64,000 nucleotides of DNA from Pedobacter sp. BAL39 (GCF_000170795.1 NZ_ABCM01000010.1:124001-188000), one strand, 5' to 3'. Shown: positions 46,660 through 56,642, numbered from the stretch's first letter. Notes: generated by a model from the letters alone, not told the origin. Program-made: numbers and translations.

Positions 46660-46699
46660 ATTTGAGCCTTAAAAAGCAACATGAGGCCTGAAAACAATT

Positions 46700-48160
46700 A
46701 TGAGTAGTCAAAAAGAGAACAAACCTGCCACTGGCGATCATCAGCTTAAAATCGGACTTTTTGGTATAGGACTTGACACCTACTGGAACCAGTTCAAAGG
46801 ATTAAAACCGAGGCTGGAAGGCTACCTTGATATTGTAGAATCGAAGATTAAAGCCATCAACGGATCGGTACTGAACCTTGGGCTGATCGATACGGTAAAC
46901 AAAGCTTTTGAGGCAGGACATCAATTCCGCAGTGCAGATGTAGACCTCATTTTTCTTTATGTTACGACCTACTCCCTCTCTGCAACGGTGCTTCCGGTTA
47001 TACAAAGGGCGGGTGTTCCTGTCATTGTGCTAAACCTTTCCCCGGAAGCCTCCATTGATTATAAAAACTTCAATGCCATGAACGACCGGACACTGATGAC
47101 TGGTGAATGGCTTGCACACTGTTCTTCCTGCGCAGTTCCGGAGATCTCCAATGTTTTCAGAAGAGCAGGTATCCCCTTTTATGAAGTCACAGGTATGCTG
47201 CATCAGGACCCGGAATGCTGGAATGAAATCGAGGAATGGATCGCGGCGGCAAACGTTGCAAACATCATGTTTCATAACAGAATGGGCTGTATTGGTCATT
47301 ACTACAGTGGTATGCTGGATATTTATACTGACCTGACGCAGCAGCTGGCAACATTCGGCGGACATATGGAGATGATTGAGGTGGATGAACTTTCCTGTTT
47401 ACGGAAAGAGGTCACACCGTCGGCAATAGTCGAGCGTGTAAAATATATTCGTGAACAATTTGATGTTGCTCCCGATAGCAGCGAACAGCACCTGGAATCT
47501 GCAGCCTGCACATCGCTCGCATTGGACATGCTTACAGTGAAATACAATTTAGGGTCAATAGCCTATTATTACAAAGGTACCGGAAATCCGGATCATGAGG
47601 AGACGATTAGCTCCATCATCATTGGCAGCTCCATGCTCACAGCCCGGGGAATTCCCGTTGCCGGAGAATATGAGATCAAGAACGCACAAGCCATGAAGAT
47701 CATGGATAGCTTTGGCGCGGGAGGGTCCTTCACTGAATATTATGCCATGGACTTTAAAGATGATGTAGTACTGATGGGCCATGATGGCCCGGGGCATATC
47801 CGCATTGCGGAGGGAAAAACCAAGGTAAAACCTTTAAAGGAATACCATGGCAAAGTGGGCAGCGGTTTATCCGTAGAGATGTCCGTAAAAAATGGATCGG
47901 TCACCCTACTGTCAGTCGTGCAGAAAGCCGATGGACAGTTGATGCTCCTGATTGCCGAAGGTCATTCCGTACCAGGACCGATACTTGAAATCGGCAATAC
48001 CAACAGCCGCTATCAGTTCAGCATTGGCGCCCGGAAGTTCGTAAATGTATGGAACAGCCATGGGCCCGCACACCATTGTGCCATAGGCATAGGACACATT
48101 GCCTCAAAGATTGTAAAACTAGGCCGTCTACTAAATATTCAAACGATTCAGGTTTGCTAG
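46700..48160 (+). CDS. L-arabinose/L-fucose isomerase-like protein
   Basis: 486 aa with the L-fucose/L-arabinose isomerase fold: LKIGLFGIGLDTYWNQFKG at the N-terminus, LLNLSP-like VIVLNLSPEASIDY, NVFRRAGIPFYEVTG, HNRMGCIGHYYSGMLDIY, and the C-terminal MGHDGPGHIRIAEGK with catalytic-region His residues, and FVNVWNSHGPAHHCAIGIGH. It should interconvert an aldose and ketose with Mn2+. With the AraC regulator and GH43 enzyme next to it, L-arabinose is a plausible substrate; other sugars are possible. Sequence is divergent from classical AraA. Confidence 0.82.
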   Translation: MSSQKENKPATGDHQLKIGLFGIGLDTYWNQFKGLKPRLEGYLDIVESKIKAINGSVLNLGLIDTVNKAFEAGHQFRSADVDLIFLYVTTYSLSATVLPVIQRAGVPVIVLNLSPEASIDYKNFNAMNDRTLMTGEWLAHCSSCAVPEISNVFRRAGIPFYEVTGMLHQDPECWNEIEEWIAAANVANIMFHNRMGCIGHYYSGMLDIYTDLTQQLATFGGHMEMIEVDELSCLRKEVTPSAIVERVKYIREQFDVAPDSSEQHLESAACTSLALDMLTVKYNLGSIAYYYKGTGNPDHEETISSIIIGSSMLTARGIPVAGEYEIKNAQAMKIMDSFGAGGSFTEYYAMDFKDDVVLMGHDGPGHIRIAEGKTKVKPLKEYHGKVGSGLSVEMSVKNGSVTLLSVVQKADGQLMLLIAEGHSVPGPILEIGNTNSRYQFSIGARKFVNVWNSHGPAHHCAIGIGHIASKIVKLGRLLNIQTIQVC

Positions 48161-48238
48161 ATGCTGTAATCCTAACATTTTTATTTATATTATGTCCGCT
48201 TTCCAGTTGTATTTAGTTTAACCAGCTACTTGATTGCT

Positions 48239-49159
48239 ATGGAGCCCTATCGTAAATATTTCAGTTCGGACCAGCTCGCCTATTTAGAGGAGTCACAGCC
48301 CAACTTCGGCGTGAACATCTTAAATGTAGGCCATAACATCCATCCTGGAAAATTAAAATATCCGGATCCCCACCATCCCAATTTATACTGTTTTGACTGG
48401 TCGAAGGGACGTATATTGGAGGAATACCAGCTGATCTATATCGCAAAGGGCAGCGGCACATTCGAGAGCGAACAGGTCGGCAGTGTTGTCGTACATCCGG
48501 GCACCGTGCTACTCCTCTTTCCCAATATATGGCACCGGTACAAACCGCATGACGATGAAGGCTGGGAAGAATACTGGGTTGGGTTTAATGGCAGTTACGC
48601 CAGCTACCTGATGCAGCAGGATTGTTTCGATCCTCATGCTCCCCTGATCCATATGGGTTTTAATTCGGAGTTCATCAATGTATTCATCAGGCTCATCGAC
48701 ACGCTTAAGTTTGAGGGTGTGGCCTTTGCGCAATTATCGTCCAGCCTGACCACTCAGCTACTTGGACTGGTCTATGCTTCTGCCCTTCAAAAGGAGAAAG
48801 TAATGGACAGAAAAGAGCAGGTGATCAATAACATCAGGTATAAAATACATGAGAACCTGTCCAATTGTGCCACCCTGGAAGAACTGGCATCGCAGCACAA
48901 TGTAAGTTATGCCTGGTTTAGGAAGACTTTCAAGGAAGTTGTAGGTGTCTCTCCAGGCCAATATCAGCTCAACCTTAAGCTGGAAAAGGCTGCCCGCATG
49001 ATCCGCGAAACACAAATGTCCATTTCCGAGATTGCCTTCGTCAATGGTTTTGTGTCTGAGCACCATTTCTCCAAGATTTTCAAGAAGAAGATGGGAGTTT
49101 CGCCATCAGCGTACAAACATCAGAATCAAAGCAGTCAGAACAATAGCCAAAAGATATAA
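48239..49159 (+). CDS. AraC-family transcriptional regulator
   Basis: 306 aa from ATG 48239 (MEPYRKYFSSDQL); the TTG at 48230 is less likely. N-terminal cupin-like sugar-sensing domain (IYIAKGSGTFESEQVG, PNIWHRYKPHDDEGWEEYW) and C-terminal AraC double helix-turn-helix (LEELASQHNVSYAWFRKTF, VGVSPGQYQL, MSISEIAFVNGFVSEHHFSK, MGVSPSAY). Probably activates the neighbouring isomerase and GH43 genes on sensing a sugar. Confidence 0.9.
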   Translation: MEPYRKYFSSDQLAYLEESQPNFGVNILNVGHNIHPGKLKYPDPHHPNLYCFDWSKGRILEEYQLIYIAKGSGTFESEQVGSVVVHPGTVLLLFPNIWHRYKPHDDEGWEEYWVGFNGSYASYLMQQDCFDPHAPLIHMGFNSEFINVFIRLIDTLKFEGVAFAQLSSSLTTQLLGLVYASALQKEKVMDRKEQVINNIRYKIHENLSNCATLEELASQHNVSYAWFRKTFKEVVGVSPGQYQLNLKLEKAARMIRETQMSISEIAFVNGFVSEHHFSKIFKKKMGVSPSAYKHQNQSSQNNSQKI

Positions 49160-49216
49160 GAATAAACGACACGTCCTGGTACGCTGTTATTAAGGGTAGC
49201 GTGGTGTATACTGTTA

Positions 49217-50836
49217 CTAGTCATTCGTCTTCTTCCCTTTTATAGTAGTAAAAAATTTTAAGGCCCTGTTTTTTTCGGGCACGAAATTCGATCCCTTATC
49301 TATACTCACCGCTGTTCCTGAAGTTACATTTTTGAGATCATCTTTATACAAAATTCCATAATTACCAACACTGGATTCTGTTTTTATTACAAACGCATAT
49401 CTCTGTCCCGCGACAACATTAATATTCGGGTTTATTTCCAGATTCACCGGCGACCAGCTGATGTTATCGGCAGCAATTTCATAAATACTCAACGCATCGC
49501 CGACAGGTTTCAACGCTGCGTCAGCCTTGTAAAGTTCAATGTTTAAGGCCGCATCAGGATAATGATTTTTGAAGGCCGTAACGGAGATGCCATTTAATAT
49601 GCCTGTCCGTTTCACCACAAAACCCTGACTGCGCTGTAGTGAATCCGTAATATCTTCTTTCCATTTAAAATCTTTGATACCCGAAGTATAATCCAGGTCT
49701 TTGATGGCTTCCTGTTTTCCTGCTGATCCTCTGGCAAGAGCAAGCTCAAAATCATTCTGACAAACCATTGGCTGTATGGAACCATCTTCTCCAAAGACAA
49801 GCGGTGCCCAATAATAGTTAGCCAGCGACTCATTCTTAGCAGCATTGTTCCAGAGATCACTACCATAAAGAAAGATTGTACCTGAGCTCAGCGCTATTGG
49901 CGATACAAATGAAGGCTGTCCTCCGCAGGAATTATTGCTGATGTGGATACCCTCCGACCAAGGCCCTAAGGGAGATTTTGCCATACGGTAAGAGGTGCCC
50001 GTACCAGAACAATATCCACAGTTTGGATCAGAGTAAGTCAGGTAATAAATGCCTTTACGGAGAAAAAGAGAAGGGGCCTCTGTGCTTCCCGGAGTGATGG
50101 ACTTCACACATTCTCCTGTACCTGTCAGGTAATCATCACTCAGCTTCTCAATGACAATCGTTCCCTTAGTGCGCCAATCTGTAAATGCCAGATATCCGGT
50201 ACCATCCTGATCCACAAAAGTATCATGGTCGCCATTATTCAGTCCAGCCGCTGGAGCGTCTGAATTCACGGCAAGTTTAGGCTCTGCAACTTCTACAAAG
50301 GGCCCTAACGGACTTTTACTGGTAAACACCCTGAATCCAGAAACATTATCATATACATTGATCCACAACACATATAAACCCGTTTTCTTATTAAAAACTA
50401 CGTGCGGACGAAAACACCCGTAAGTGTTGCCATTACATCTCGATTGCCACACCGGGGTTTTTGCATCAAACAAAAACCCTTTATCTGTCCAATGCACCAT
50501 GTCTGTGGAGCTGTAAACTTTAAAACCACAAAAGGGCGCATCCTTTTTCCCCCATTGAAACCCACAACCGTAGCTCGTTCCATATAAGTAGTAAACACCG
50601 TCAAATACCGCAATTTCCCCATCATGTGCGTCAATTGCTTCACCTAAAGTGCTAAATCTGGTTACCTGCTCTCCTGTAGCATTGAAGTTCGTCAGCCTGG
50701 AAGTATACCCAGTTTTTGTTTTGCCCTTTGCCACCGTCTTTTTCGACTGACTATAGGCTGTAGATGCACATACCTGGATGAATAGGCTACTCAGCAATAA
50801 AAAAAAGATGTTGGAAAGTTTTCTTTTGATGATCAT
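49217..50836 (-). CDS. GH43-family arabinanase/xylosidase-like glycoside hydrolase
   Basis: 539 aa from ATG 50836 (MIIKRKLSNIFFLLLSSLFI), with a signal peptide. Five-bladed propeller: DAHDGEIAVFDGVYYLYGTS (catalytic base Asp), HDTFVDQDGTGYLAFTDW (pKa-modulating Asp), SITPGSTEAPSLFLRKG (catalytic acid Glu). A C-terminal about 130-residue beta-sandwich-like module follows (ALSIYEIAADNISWSPV), possibly carbohydrate-binding. Likely periplasmic or surface, releasing arabinose or xylose residues. Cys-rich loops (CGFQWGKKDAPFC, CGYCSGTG) are unusual. Convergent with the AraC regulator. Confidence 0.82.
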   Translation of the reverse strand: MIIKRKLSNIFFLLLSSLFIQVCASTAYSQSKKTVAKGKTKTGYTSRLTNFNATGEQVTRFSTLGEAIDAHDGEIAVFDGVYYLYGTSYGCGFQWGKKDAPFCGFKVYSSTDMVHWTDKGFLFDAKTPVWQSRCNGNTYGCFRPHVVFNKKTGLYVLWINVYDNVSGFRVFTSKSPLGPFVEVAEPKLAVNSDAPAAGLNNGDHDTFVDQDGTGYLAFTDWRTKGTIVIEKLSDDYLTGTGECVKSITPGSTEAPSLFLRKGIYYLTYSDPNCGYCSGTGTSYRMAKSPLGPWSEGIHISNNSCGGQPSFVSPIALSSGTIFLYGSDLWNNAAKNESLANYYWAPLVFGEDGSIQPMVCQNDFELALARGSAGKQEAIKDLDYTSGIKDFKWKEDITDSLQRSQGFVVKRTGILNGISVTAFKNHYPDAALNIELYKADAALKPVGDALSIYEIAADNISWSPVNLEINPNINVVAGQRYAFVIKTESSVGNYGILYKDDLKNVTSGTAVSIDKGSNFVPEKNRALKFFTTIKGKKTND

Positions 50837-50999
50837 GATGAAATCAGAATTATGGTTTGTCAGGTTAAAAACCAAATTTACCGGAATACGCATTTCAGGA
50901 ACTGCATATTATGATAGAAGATTTATCTTTTTTGAGAGGAAAAAAGAAGACTGCCTGATGAAACTTTAGCTGATGTGTGGAACACATAGGAGAAAAAAG

Positions 51000-51082
51000 T
51001 GGGGAGAGAAGGATTCGAACCTTCGAAGTCTTGCGACAACAGAGTTACAGTCTGTCCCATTTGGCCACTCTGGTATCTCCCC
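51000..51082 (-). tRNA. tRNA-Tyr (GTA)
   Basis: Read on the minus strand: acceptor GGGGAGA pairs with TCTCCCC, the anticodon loop CTGTAAC gives anticodon GTA, there is a long variable arm as in class II tRNAs, GTTCGAATCC T-loop, discriminator A (base 51000). 83 nt. CCA is not encoded. Confidence 0.96.
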
Positions 51083-51282
51083 ATCTTCAATATTTTAAGC
51101 TTTGTTCAGACGCTGTCCGAAAAATGACGAAAATAAATCCGTCTGCTTGCGGGCAAACATAATAAAAAGTATTCCTGTAACATAACATTAAAAACTAACT
51201 GACTACTTTTCAACAAGATTAAATTTTAAAAGCCCAAAATTACACTAACAATGCACCATTATCATCCTTGAAGTACTTTAAC

Positions 51283-52176
51283 TTAATAGTGCTCAATGTA
51301 AGGTTCAACATGGATCAGCGCATCCTTGACTTTCAGCCCCGAAGCAATCAGCTCATCTTTCACCTGGTGTGCAATGCGGTGTGCTTCGAACACAATGGTA
51401 TTAGGATCAACCTCTATGTGCATATCCACATAATATTCAAGTCCCATTTTCCGTACATAACATTTCTCCACACGCTTCACTTCTTCATGTAAGGAGGCAA
51501 CGTTACAAATCGCATCTATCAGTTCATCGGATGGCGCGCTGTCCATGATCTCCGAAAAGGCGGGTTTGATAATCTGAAACGCATTATAGACGATAAAAAG
51601 ACAGGCAAATAAAGCAGCCCAGTCGTCAGCTCCCTCGTAACCTTTACCCAATAACAAGGCGATGGAGATTCCTATTAACGCTGCAACAGAAGTAATTGCA
51701 TCACTGCGGTGGTGATAAGCATCTGCCTTTACGGCATTGCTATTGAGCCGTTTTCCTACTTTCATCACATGGCGAAAAAGCAGTTCCTTAACTAATACGA
51801 CAGCAAGCAGCACAAAAAGGGTAAATTTCCCCGGAAGCGCATGCGGTGTATTGATATAACCGATCGCATGATAGGCAATCCATCCTGCAGCGCCCAGCAG
51901 GAACAGGCCGATGACCACTGCCGCTACCGGCTCGGCCTTTCCATGACCATAAGGGTGCCCTTTGTCGGGAGGGCGTTGGGCGTATAGCAGTGCAAGCCAA
52001 AGCAGGCCTGAACTGATCACATCCGCACCAGATTCAGTTGCATCAGCAATCAGGGCGTAAGAATGGCCGAGATATCCGGATATGCCTTTTACAAAAATCA
52101 AAGCAATGCTGATGAGAATACCCAGCTGGGTAGTACGTATCGCCTGCGTTGCCGCCGGCATTTGAGATAATTTCAT
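51283..52176 (-). CDS. Cation diffusion facilitator (CDF) metal exporter
   Basis: 297 aa. About six helices, with SYALIADATESGADVISSGL (TM2 Asp-x-x-Ser/Asp metal site region; here D-A-T-E-S instead of the usual H/D-x-x-x-D), KGHPYGHGKAEP (the CDF family signature) and VKADAYHHRSDAITS (TM5 HxxxD). The C-terminal ferredoxin-like cytoplasmic domain has YYVDMHIEVDPNTIVFEAH. CDF proteins export Zn2+, Fe2+ or similar cations with protons. Specificity not readable. Confidence 0.9.
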   Translation of the reverse strand: MKLSQMPAATQAIRTTQLGILISIALIFVKGISGYLGHSYALIADATESGADVISSGLLWLALLYAQRPPDKGHPYGHGKAEPVAAVVIGLFLLGAAGWIAYHAIGYINTPHALPGKFTLFVLLAVVLVKELLFRHVMKVGKRLNSNAVKADAYHHRSDAITSVAALIGISIALLLGKGYEGADDWAALFACLFIVYNAFQIIKPAFSEIMDSAPSDELIDAICNVASLHEEVKRVEKCYVRKMGLEYYVDMHIEVDPNTIVFEAHRIAHQVKDELIASGLKVKDALIHVEPYIEHY

Positions 52177-52284
52177 TGATGTATTTTTTTAACATGATCC
52201 CTGAACAGATCGGAAAAACCAAAACTCAGTGGAACATCACTTGCCTTGTATCAACAGTAGTGACATTGCATTTTTTAAAATAAA

Positions 52285-52668
52285 CTAACAGCAGATGAGT
52301 TGTGGAGGCCGGTCTATCGTACCGCAATACGGCGATGGAGTAAACTCATTAGAATACCGACATATGAAATCAGGGCTGGGGGCAGCTTTTAGTGTATGGT
52401 CCGTGACTTCCTGATTGGTAAATAAAAGCGTATGAAGATGCGGATTGATCTTTTTGAAAGGCAGTTTCATGTCCTGCTGCTGATCATGATCCTGGATGTC
52501 ATTACCCAGGTAATGCATATCTATAAATCTCAAAAAAGTAACCGCAGGATCCTGCTTCTGGTGTGTCAGGTAGTGACTAATAAGGAATGGAAATTTGGCC
52601 AGTTCTCCAAATACAGAATTGCTTCCCAAAACGATCAGGATTAATAAATACAGGCCAATTATTCTCAC
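52285..52668 (-). CDS. Small secreted protein, possible metal-efflux accessory
   Basis: 127 aa with a signal peptide (MRIIGLYLLILIVLGSNSVF). It carries GELAKFPFLISHYLTHQKQD, FIDMHYLGNDIQDHDQQQ and MKLPFKKINPHLH: His/Asp/Gln-rich motifs resembling small proteins found ahead of metal-efflux genes in Bacteroidota (recognition from memory, moderate). The next gene on the same strand is the CDF exporter, 108 bp downstream. The tail ends PQLICC. Confidence 0.6.
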   Translation of the reverse strand: MRIIGLYLLILIVLGSNSVFGELAKFPFLISHYLTHQKQDPAVTFLRFIDMHYLGNDIQDHDQQQDMKLPFKKINPHLHTLLFTNQEVTDHTLKAAPSPDFICRYSNEFTPSPYCGTIDRPPQLICC

Positions 52669-52793
52669 TGGGCAAAGTTAACAATTTATACGATTTGGAA
52701 GATGAGCTCACAACAGCCTATCCTGTCAAATACCGTAAATAAGCAGGAGATATTCACTAACTTTATATATCACAAAAACTTAGCCTGCAGTTT

Positions 52794-54278
52794 ATGAAAG
52801 TTTATCGGCTTTTCATCCCATCCCTTTTCATTACACTAACTATATTCTCTTTTGTAAACCGACCAACTCCCATTACTGCTTCAGCAAATGGATACCAGAT
52901 TGATACTGTAGCAGAGAACCTAAGGGTGCCATGGCAGCTGGTTTTTCTTCCGGACAAAAGCATTTTGTTTACAGAAAGAGAAGGCCGCGTCCGGATCATC
53001 AGAAACAACAAATTGGTGGCCAAGCCTATATTTAACCTCAATGACGTCGTATTGAGAAATAAATCTGGTGCACTGGGCCTTTGTCTGCATCCTGACTTCA
53101 GGAAAAACAAGCTCATCTACCTGGCCAGCAACTATATGCTGAACGATCGCATGAAGCTGAGGATAGTCAGATATCAAATGGAAAACGACACCTTATTTGA
53201 TCCACTGATCATATTGAAAGACATCCCTGCAAATCAAAATCATACAGGCTGCAGGCTGGCATTTGGTCCCGACAAAAAGCTCTATATCACCACAGGAGAT
53301 GCAGATCAGCCAACGCTGGCACAAGACCTTAAAGCTTACAATGGCAAAGTCCTACGGGTAAGTGATGATGGTACGTCACCCTCCGACAATCCTTTTATCA
53401 CCAACGACACTGCGCATAAGGAAATCTGGTCTTACGGCCATAGAAATCCGCAAGGTTTGTCATTTCAGGCAGGCACAGGCCTGCTCTACGAATCAGAGCA
53501 TGGTCCTACTGGCGGTGATGAAATCAACCTGATAAAAAAAGGAGCAAATTATGGCTGGCCTGAAGTACACCACGACGAGCGCAGAATAGGTATGGAATCA
53601 CCACTTTTTCAATATACCCCATCTATCGGCCCGGGTGAAGCGATGTTCTACAATGGAGATCAATTTCCCCAGCTAAAAGGGAAACTGCTGGTTGCCTGCC
53701 TGAGAGGGGAGTCCATTCTGTGCCTGACCCTCACCAACAATAAAATCACCGATCAATCCGTGTTTTTCAAAAATCAATATGGACGGATACGTTCAGTTGT
53801 CACAGGACCAGACGGCTACATTTATTTTTCCACTTCCATGCACGACCCTGGCGAAGGACATCCCCGGGATGAACACGATGACATGATCTTGAGGATGCGT
53901 CCTTCTGCAACATCAAAACTGCAGCTCAACATGAGTACTGAAACAGTTAAGGTACCAGCAGCTACTCAGAAGCGTACTGAGCAAAAGGTAGCCAGCAGTA
54001 GTAAGCCACAATCAGGCAGCAGAACGACGAATACAAAAACGGCCGCAGGTATTTTTCAGCAACTTTGCGCCTCCTGTCATGGCGACAAACTTCAGGGTAC
54101 GGCTACAGCGAAAGGGTTTAGGAAGGGGAAGTTCCTTCATGGTTCAGATAAGAAATCCATCATTTCCAATATCACCAATGGTATAGTAGAAAAGGGAATG
54201 CCTTCCTGGAATGGCGCGATCAGCAACCAAGACATCAGTAAACTTGTAGATTATATCCTTGCAAATTCATTAAAATAG
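52794..54278 (+). CDS. PQQ-type sugar dehydrogenase with C-terminal cytochrome c domain
   Basis: 494 aa. N-terminal membrane/signal segment, then a glucose/sorbosone dehydrogenase beta-propeller (about 30-395: NLRVPWQLVFLPDKSILFTE, GRVRIIRN, NHTGCRLAFGPDKKLYITTG, YGHRNPQGLSF, SEHGPTGGDEINLI, GANYGWPEV), a Ser/Thr/Lys linker, and a class I cytochrome c (about 425-494, CASCH haem motif, axial Met probably in KGMPSWNG). It oxidises a sugar in the periplasm and passes electrons through the fused haem towards the respiratory chain. Substrate unknown. Confidence 0.9.
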   Translation: MKVYRLFIPSLFITLTIFSFVNRPTPITASANGYQIDTVAENLRVPWQLVFLPDKSILFTEREGRVRIIRNNKLVAKPIFNLNDVVLRNKSGALGLCLHPDFRKNKLIYLASNYMLNDRMKLRIVRYQMENDTLFDPLIILKDIPANQNHTGCRLAFGPDKKLYITTGDADQPTLAQDLKAYNGKVLRVSDDGTSPSDNPFITNDTAHKEIWSYGHRNPQGLSFQAGTGLLYESEHGPTGGDEINLIKKGANYGWPEVHHDERRIGMESPLFQYTPSIGPGEAMFYNGDQFPQLKGKLLVACLRGESILCLTLTNNKITDQSVFFKNQYGRIRSVVTGPDGYIYFSTSMHDPGEGHPRDEHDDMILRMRPSATSKLQLNMSTETVKVPAATQKRTEQKVASSSKPQSGSRTTNTKTAAGIFQQLCASCHGDKLQGTATAKGFRKGKFLHGSDKKSIISNITNGIVEKGMPSWNGAISNQDISKLVDYILANSLK

Positions 54279-54470
54279 GACGTAGCCCGCCTACATGGTT
54301 GGATGTTGCGTATTCCAACGAGCAATTATCCTTATATGTATTCCTGTCATAAATTATATGATAACTGTCGTACAGATTTAATTCGATCATTTAAACATCT
54401 GCTGGAGCGTGTTTAATCTCGCTTTTACCGGTGGAATATTTTTCCCTAAGGCTGAAGATCTATAAGAAGA

Positions 54471-56051
54471 TTGATAGCTACGCTTTCGAAATTATATTTA
54501 ACAATACCTACAATAAATGCAACAACTTTAATTTATAAAATAACTATATTTGTAAAAATATTAAAAAGCATAAACAAACTCTCACTTTTTACTAAAGCAC
54601 TACTTTTGTGTTTTATTTGTGTCGCACTTTGTTCTTGTAAAAAACAAGCGGAGGAAACTTTTACTGCAGGTAAAATCAGCGCGAAGATGGATGCCCCTTC
54701 ATCCAGACTTATGTCTGGTGAACAGGTTTTTCTAGTGCCAAATGTTCGGCAGGAATCAAATAATTACAAAGAAAGCAGTCATACATTTGTGACGCCAACC
54801 GGTTGGATCATGACGGGAAGAAGACATAGTGGCGACGAAAATGGCAGTACAATTTATGAATATGCGGACTTAAAGGCAGTGGATAGCCAAGGGCAACCTT
54901 TGGGTGGTATAATTACTGTGGAAGACGGGAGATGGGAAGGTTATGTGAAAGAATCTAATAGCGTTTTTGTAGCTCCTTCAGATAGAGTGGTCTTGGGAAG
55001 GGAGCATTATGGTGATGAAAATAAAAATACCAGATACTTTACAGGTGTAGTAAAATACAATGGCGTTGCTACGGCTATTATAAACTATGTTAATTCGATT
55101 ACTACTAAAGAATCTAATGGAACATGGTTTAGGTCTGGAAGTGACCAAGTTGTTGTTGGCCGAACCCATACGGGCGATGAAAATGGTAATACATTTTATA
55201 AGTATGCTACAATTGTATTTAACACTACAGTTAGGCCCCCAAGTAGGTTTAAGGTCGTAGTCAGGCTACATCCAACAGAGCCTAATTATCCAATGAATCC
55301 CATTGATTTCATTACTGCTTCCAGGTTTAGAGAGCACGTTGAAGGTGGTTCAGATAAAGGATTTAATAAGAATTTGAATCGATTTGAAACAACGAATTCC
55401 CATAATCCAGAATTTTACAATATTCCTGTCAATATTATCAATAGCTATGTAGGCCCATTTCCAAATTCACTGAATTTAAGGCCCCATGATGAGCATGCCT
55501 ATCGTCCCGGACAAGTATTCCTAGAGCCTGATGACAATTTAGTTGGCGATATATCTCCAAATGGTCGTGTTCCTGTTTTTCAATATACTGTAGGTTCACA
55601 AATACAGTATTGGATGTTTTATGGGTACAATTTTTCAGAAATTTTGTTAGGGGCATTGAGCTTTTCTCATCAAGGTGACTGGGAAAATGTCATATTGAAC
55701 ATCAAGGATAATAAAATTGAAAGCGCAATTTTAAGTCAACATGATAGCGGCGGAGCTTTCATTCAGAAAGAAAATTTAATAATTACAGAATCTGACGGAG
55801 TACAAACCCTATATATTTATAGTGCGAGAGGCTCGCACGCTCTGTACGAAAAAGCTGGTGATTTCCATACAGCGAATACGGATCACGCAAGAGATAATGG
55901 ATACCAATGGGTAATTACAGATAATGTTCAAGACCTATCGACTCAACCTTGGAAAGATTATTCAGGTGCATGGGGCGAAGTTGGCGAAAATACACATACA
56001 ACTGGCCCCTTGGGCCCATGGTATAAAAGATTAGGTTTTCAATATTTTTAG
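54471..56051 (+). CDS. Lipoprotein with three repeats and a Vps62-like domain
   Basis: 526 aa as an open frame from TTG 54471, but the real start is uncertain: a lipobox-like segment (ALLLCFICVALCSCKKQ) sits at residues 43-59, there is no ATG before it, and a promoter box overlaps the frame. After the lipid Cys come three repeats (about residues 85-225), each with an Arg-(Arg/Glu/Thr)-His-x-Gly-Asp-Glu-Asn core (GRRHSGDENG, GREHYGDENK, GRTHTGDENG), then a domain with HQGDWENVILNI and YSARGSHALYEKAG, resembling the Vps62 family of mainly eukaryotic proteins. It is likely surface or periplasmic. Function unknown; the eukaryote-like domain is unusual. Confidence 0.72.
   Translation: MIATLSKLYLTIPTINATTLIYKITIFVKILKSINKLSLFTKALLLCFICVALCSCKKQAEETFTAGKISAKMDAPSSRLMSGEQVFLVPNVRQESNNYKESSHTFVTPTGWIMTGRRHSGDENGSTIYEYADLKAVDSQGQPLGGIITVEDGRWEGYVKESNSVFVAPSDRVVLGREHYGDENKNTRYFTGVVKYNGVATAIINYVNSITTKESNGTWFRSGSDQVVVGRTHTGDENGNTFYKYATIVFNTTVRPPSRFKVVVRLHPTEPNYPMNPIDFITASRFREHVEGGSDKGFNKNLNRFETTNSHNPEFYNIPVNIINSYVGPFPNSLNLRPHDEHAYRPGQVFLEPDDNLVGDISPNGRVPVFQYTVGSQIQYWMFYGYNFSEILLGALSFSHQGDWENVILNIKDNKIESAILSQHDSGGAFIQKENLIITESDGVQTLYIYSARGSHALYEKAGDFHTANTDHARDNGYQWVITDNVQDLSTQPWKDYSGAWGEVGENTHTTGPLGPWYKRLGFQYF
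54545..54552 (+). promoter_or_regulatory. -7 promoter-like box at the start of the Vps62-like lipoprotein
   Basis: TATATTTG fits TAnnTTTG but lies inside the longest open frame. If real, transcription would begin near 54559 and the true start codon would be further downstream than the TTG at 54471. Confidence 0.35.
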
Positions 56052-56099
56052 TATTTAGCGTACGTTGATATTCAATTATTAGCGATACCCTTTCTATAT

Positions 56100-56132
56100 A
56101 GCCCTTATCCTACTACCGGATAGGGGCTTTTT
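56100..56132 (+). terminator. Intrinsic terminator
   Basis: AGCCCTTATCC (56100-56110) pairs with GGATAGGGGCT (56118-56128), one G-U wobble, then TTTTT. Ends the Vps62-like lipoprotein gene. Confidence 0.8.
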
Positions 56133-56304
56133 AAAATACGATCCCGCTAATTACTAGATTAAAACCATAATTGCGTTGATTATGGTTGCATATTGTACTA
56201 ACAGTGTACTAACAATAAAATGTCCAAAAGCTGTTGCCTCTGCATTTTAAAAATCCCACTAGACAAAAAAACCTCCCAGAATTAACTGGAAGGCTTCATT
56301 TCGG

Positions 56305-56378
<74 letters not shown>

Positions 56379-56483
56379 GTTTTGGCTATAGGGTGGCAAA
56401 AATAGCAATTAGTTTGTGTAATGCAAATTAATATTAAAATAACGGCCGGTCATACTTGCAGCACGGCTAGGTCAAGCGTTGTC

Positions 56484-56642
56484 CACGGTTTAAGATTAAC
56501 AGGGGGTCCACCCGGGATCAACCTGGCCTTGACCCGGTAAAACCATGGTAAAACCAGGGTAAAACACCAATCTTTAGCCCTGTAGACCCCGGGTAGACCC
56601 CGCGTCATTCCCGGGTGGACCCCCTGTTAATTTTAAACTGTG
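56484..56642 (+). repeat. 159-bp inverted-repeat element with internal short repeats
   Basis: Arms 56484-56517 and 56609-56642 (34 bp each) pair completely on the plus strand if two G-U wobbles are allowed; as minus-strand RNA those become mismatches. The 91-bp interior has three GGTAAAACmm copies and two GTAGACCCCGsG copies. It is G+C-rich in an A+T-rich gap between tRNA-Ala and a lipoprotein gene. No open frame. Could be a non-autonomous mobile element or a structured RNA. Confidence 0.8.
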
